32,992 nucleotides of DNA from Hyphomonas sp. UBA5111 (lineage in GTDB: Bacteria; Pseudomonadota; Alphaproteobacteria; Caulobacterales; Hyphomonadaceae): positions 265-33,256 of the forward strand of contig DHZF01000027.1 in NCBI GenBank assembly GCA_002414505.1, written 5' to 3'. Numbering within the stretch: position 1 is the first letter of the stretch; the number at the start of each line of letters is the position of its first letter. Below are positions 30,842-32,992 of this stretch, piece by piece. The notes under the pieces were generated by a model. That model worked only from the letters and a program-made list of their open reading frames with translations. It had not been told where the DNA came from and did no database searches. The position numbers and the translations under genes were made by a program.

Positions 30842-31819
30842 ATGGCGACAGAAATGATGAAGGCCGTCCTCGTTGAAGAGGGCGCACCGCTCAAGCTGGG
30901 GGATTTCGAGAAGCCGGACTTAAAGCCGGGCGAAGTGCTGGTCAAGGTGGCCGCGTCCGGTCTCAACCGGGCCGATCTCGTCCAGCGGCGCGGGGCCTAT
31001 CCGCCGCCGCCCGGCGCGTCCCCGATCATGGGGCTGGAAATCTCCGGCACGGTTGTCGCCACATCCGATAGCGCGAACAGGTTCAAGCTCGGGGACAGGG
31101 TCGCCGGCCTCCTCGCCGGCGGCGGCTATGCCGAATTCGCGGCGGTGGACGAAGGCTCGCTTTTCCCTGTGCCGGACGACATGGACATGGTAAAGGCCGC
31201 CTGTTTCCCGGAAGCCCTGATGACGGTCTGGGCCAATGTGTTTGACCGCGTCGGCTTCCAGACAGGCGAAGCCTTTCTCTGTCATGGCGGCACCAGTGGC
31301 ATCGGCGTCATGGCGCTCCAGATGGCGAAGATTGCCGGCGCCTCGAAAATCTACGCCACTGCGGGATCGGCCGAAAAATGCGCCCTTGCCACAGAGCTCG
31401 GAGCTGACCGCGCGATCAATTACAAAACCGAGGATTTCGAGAAAATCATCAAGGAAGAGGGCGGCGTGGACGTCACGCTCGACATGGTCGGCGGCGACTA
31501 TATCCAGAAGAATATCTCGGTCTCCCGACCCGACGGCCGGATTATCAATATCGCCTATATGAACGGGTTCACGGCGGAGGTGAATTTCGCCCCGGTCCTG
31601 ATGAAACGCCTGACCCTGGCCGCCACGACCCTGCGGGCCCGGCCGGTCGAGGAGAAGCGCCGCATCCGCGACGCCGTCGAAAAGGATTTCTGGCCGCAGG
31701 TCATCTCCGGCGACATCCGGCCCGTTCTGGAACAGGCTTTCCCGGTCGCCGAGGCCGAGGCCGCACAGGCCCTGATGGCCAAGGGCGGCCATTCCGGCAA
31801 GATTGTGCTGGTCTGGTGA
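30842..31819 (+). CDS. NAD(P)H-quinone oxidoreductase (MDR superfamily, PIG3-like)
   Basis: The ATG at 30842, preceded by AGGAAGGAAA, gives 325 residues. MDR motifs include VLVKVAASGLNRADLVQRRG, YPPPPGASPIMGLEISGTV, LGDRVAGLLAGGGYAEFAAV, the NADPH-binding GGTSGIGVMALQMAK and AFPVAEAEAAQALMAKGGHSGKIVL. No zinc ligands are present, as expected for quinone oxidoreductases. It is divergent from the DUF1192-rcdA pair; two GANTC methylation sites lie in its 5' region. Confidence 0.92.
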   Translation: MATEMMKAVLVEEGAPLKLGDFEKPDLKPGEVLVKVAASGLNRADLVQRRGAYPPPPGASPIMGLEISGTVVATSDSANRFKLGDRVAGLLAGGGYAEFAAVDEGSLFPVPDDMDMVKAACFPEALMTVWANVFDRVGFQTGEAFLCHGGTSGIGVMALQMAKIAGASKIYATAGSAEKCALATELGADRAINYKTEDFEKIIKEEGGVDVTLDMVGGDYIQKNISVSRPDGRIINIAYMNGFTAEVNFAPVLMKRLTLAATTLRARPVEEKRRIRDAVEKDFWPQVISGDIRPVLEQAFPVAEAEAAQALMAKGGHSGKIVLVW

Positions 31820-31891
31820 GGCGCACACCTTTCAATTTCCCAGACAAGGCACTATAAAGGCCGCAAGGTTTAAGGCACGTCTGAAACCCGA

Positions 31892-31916
31892 CCGCCCGGC
31901 ACGATGTGTCGGGCGG
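31892..31916 (+). terminator. Stem-loop between the oxidoreductase and trcR (weak terminator or leader)
   Basis: An 11-bp stem with one G-U pair (31892-31902 with 31906-31916) and a 3-nt loop is followed by CTGCATTTCT, which lacks a proper T-run. It begins 72 bp after the oxidoreductase stop and ends 39 bp before trcR, so it could be a weak terminator or part of the trcR leader. Confidence 0.45.
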
Positions 31917-31955
31917 CTGCATTTCTGGCGGCCATTTCATTCAGGGAGTTCCCCC

Positions 31956-32627
31956 ATGTCAGATATTCTGATGCCCAAGGCGACCGCCGTCTGGCTGCTC
32001 GACAATACCAGTCTCACCTTTACGCAGATCGCAGATTTCTGCGGCCTTCACTATCTGGAAGTCAAAGGCATTGCCGATGGCGACGTGGCCGAGAACATGC
32101 GCGGCGTGGACCCGATCGCCGGCGGCATGCTGTCGCGCGAAGAAATTCGCAAGGGCGAAGGCGATGAAGCGTACAAGCTGAAGAAGGCAGCCTCCAAGAT
32201 CGCCCACATCCCGCAGCCCAAGCGCAAGGGCAGCCGCTATACGCCGGTCATCCGCCGTCAGGACAAGCCGGACGCCGTGGCCTGGTTCATCCGCAACCAC
32301 CCGGAAGTTTCCGACGCGCAAATCTCCAAGCTGATCGGTACGACCAAATCGACGATCAACAATGTGCGGGACAAATCGCACTGGAACTCGCCGAACATCC
32401 GTCCGGTCGACCCGGTGACGCTCGGCCTGTGTACCCAGATCGAACTCGATGAAGTGATCGCAAAATCTGCCGACAAGCGCCGCAAACTGGAAGCCGAAAA
32501 GGCCGAGAAGTTTGAAGGCCCGGGCCTTGCCCCCGCCCAGGACGAGGCCAGCGCCTACGAACCCGAAGAAAAGCCATCCGATGGCGGCGACGTCTCCGCA
32601 GACGACATCTTCAAGAATTTCAGCTAG
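31956..32627 (+). CDS. TrcR-like cell cycle transcriptional regulator (DUF1013)
   Basis: The ATG at 31956, with GGGAG 9 bp upstream, gives 223 residues. It begins MSDILMPKATAVWLLDNTSL and contains a first helix-turn-helix-like part (about 11-32, FTQIADFCGLHYLEVKGIA) and a second (about 106-140, ISKLIGTTKSTINNVRDKSH). This matches the alphaproteobacterial DUF1013 family, named TrcR for its member tied to Caulobacter cell-cycle transcription; the name is from memory. The C-terminus is acidic and disordered, ending DDIFKNFS. It is single-gene with a terminator 26 bp after the stop. Confidence 0.8.
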   Translation: MSDILMPKATAVWLLDNTSLTFTQIADFCGLHYLEVKGIADGDVAENMRGVDPIAGGMLSREEIRKGEGDEAYKLKKAASKIAHIPQPKRKGSRYTPVIRRQDKPDAVAWFIRNHPEVSDAQISKLIGTTKSTINNVRDKSHWNSPNIRPVDPVTLGLCTQIELDEVIAKSADKRRKLEAEKAEKFEGPGLAPAQDEASAYEPEEKPSDGGDVSADDIFKNFS

Positions 32628-32652
32628 GCCAGTCCTCGCAAATCTATTTCGG

Positions 32653-32680
32653 AAGGTCGGCCCAGCGCCGGCCTTTTTTA
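32653..32680 (+). terminator. Rho-independent terminator of trcR
   Basis: AAGGTCGGC (32653-32661) pairs with GCCGGCCTT (32667-32675) with one G-T pair and a 5-nt loop, followed by a run of T to 32679. Confidence 0.9.
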
Positions 32681-32731
32681 TGCACGCACTCTCCCCTCTG
32701 CCTGTCATCCCCGAGGGCGAAGGCATTTACT

Positions 32732-32839
32732 TTGTCATCCCGGAATTTGCGCCAGCAAATATCCGGGACCCAGTAGAGCGAGGGCGCGATCCGGGCACTG
32801 GGTCCCGGATAAACCCTGCCGGATTTTCCGGGATGACAA
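32732..32839. repeat. Nested inverted-repeat element, 108 bp
   Basis: The outer arms TTGTCATCCCGGAA (32732-32745) and TTCCGGGATGACAA (32826-32839) are perfect 14-bp inverted copies. Inside, ATCCGGGACCCAGT (32761-32774) and ACTGGGTCCCGGAT (32797-32810) are another perfect 14-bp pair. Between the left arms, ATTTGC and GCAAAT form a 6-bp stem with a 4-nt loop. As RNA or cruciform DNA this gives a branched, cloverleaf-like shape. It is probably a dispersed intergenic repeat. Confidence 0.8.
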
Positions 32840-32857
32840 CATCTCCTCTCCCCGCCT

Positions 32858-32875
32858 CTCCGGCGCATGCCGGAG
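32858..32875. repeat. Short GC palindrome CTCCGGC-GCAT-GCCGGAG
   Basis: A perfect 7-bp stem with a GCAT loop. Its reverse complement nearly equals the palindrome at 32913-32930, so the two are inverted copies of one hairpin about 37 bp apart. Confidence 0.75.
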
Positions 32876-32912
32876 CCTCGTGCGACTGGCTGCGCGTAGT
32901 TTCTGCAAGAGA

Positions 32913-32964
32913 CCCCGGCATGCGCCGGGGAAGCGGTGTTTGTGGGAGAGAAACACGCTTCCCC
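32913..32964. repeat. Two overlapping hairpins at the right edge
   Basis: CCCCGGC-ATGC-GCCGGGG (32913-32930) is a perfect hairpin. Its last bases also begin a second, longer one: GGGGAAGCG-g-TGTTT (32927-32941) pairs with AAACA-CGCTTCCCC (32951-32964), 14 bp with one bulged G. The two cannot form at the same time, so they are mutually exclusive structures. A further CCGCAG/CTGCGG stem follows at 32963-32977. Confidence 0.7.
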
Positions 32965-32992
32965 GCAGGCCCTGCGGAGGCAGGGGCCCATC

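Larger units (their letters stand above)
32681..32992. other. Non-coding intergenic block rich in inverted repeats
   Basis: No convincing gene is seen in these 312 bases up to the window edge. The frames that stay open read through perfect palindromes and have no ribosome-binding site. The block holds two TGTCATCCC copies (32703-32711, 32733-32741), a nested double palindrome and three further hairpins, listed separately. It looks like repetitive intergenic DNA of the REP/IRU kind. Confidence 0.7.

Noticed and set aside
32644..32991. Open frames on the minus strand in the right-edge intergenic block
   Set aside because: They translate perfect inverted repeats, lack ribosome-binding sites and resemble the spurious repeat-derived proteins often found in automatic annotation.
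1..32992. CRISPR arrays, tRNA or rRNA genes, insertion sequences, integrases and toxin-antitoxin pairs
   Set aside because: None found by reading: no regularly spaced direct repeats, no tRNA-like T-loops in gaps, and no transposase, integrase or toxin motifs in any plausible frame.

Overview
The window looks like chromosomal core DNA of a GC-rich alphaproteobacterium, most likely a stalked or budding Caulobacterales relative such as the Hyphomonadaceae. The basis is the alphaproteobacterial gene order ffh - chorismate mutase - rpsP - rimM - trmD - rplS - leuC - leuD, an RcdA (DUF1465) gene and a TrcR-like (DUF1013) gene tied to the CtrA cell cycle, and a ROSE-type RNA thermometer in front of an Hsp20 gene. 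Genus is inference. I saw no rRNA, tRNA, CRISPR, insertion sequence, integrase or prophage gene.

Layout. (1) 1-3873, minus strand: a SecD-head-like lipoprotein, then leuC, cysK, a double-VOC protein and the first codons of leuD. Two unrelated genes therefore sit between leuC and leuD. (2) 3912-14168, mostly minus strand: the classic signal-recognition/ribosome-maturation cluster, opened up by extra genes. ffh, chorismate mutase and rpsP form one unit that ends in a strong terminator. A two-domain beta/gamma-crystallin gene, rimM and a large crystallin-plus-disordered-tail gene form the next. trmD and rplS overlap by 14 bp and end in a terminator. A plus-strand Rieske oxygenase and a small ORF coupled to a family 2 glycosyltransferase lie between rimM and trmD. 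A GNAT acetyltransferase precedes ffh. (3) 14225-17152: a long AT-rich hairpin, a prolyl-oligopeptidase lipoprotein and a membrane-anchored hypothetical protein. (4) 17285-21822: an AGE-family epimerase/isomerase, gpmA overlapping a stand-alone RibD-type deaminase, a GT4 glycosyltransferase and a GST-like protein. (5) 21850-24948: a repeat-built coiled-coil lipoprotein divergent from a LysR regulator, Hsp20 with its thermometer, and a lipoprotein with a methyltransferase fold. (6) 24977-28823: a 2OG-Fe(II) oxygenase, MAPEG protein, inorganic pyrophosphatase, LysE exporter, beta-carbonic anhydrase and TetR regulator. (7) 28880-32627: a membrane acyltransferase, RcdA, DUF1192, a quinone oxidoreductase and TrcR. 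(8) 32681-32992: a non-coding block packed with nested inverted repeats.

The window is mainly housekeeping. The items I would look at first are the paired calcium-type beta/gamma-crystallin genes built around rimM, with a palindromic leader hairpin; the ROSE-like thermometer; the free-standing SecD-head lipoprotein at the head of the leu unit; the exported methyltransferase-like lipoprotein; the 14-residue-repeat lipoprotein with a LysR-type operator; and the nested inverted repeats at the right edge. No clear new multi-gene defence or mobile system was found.
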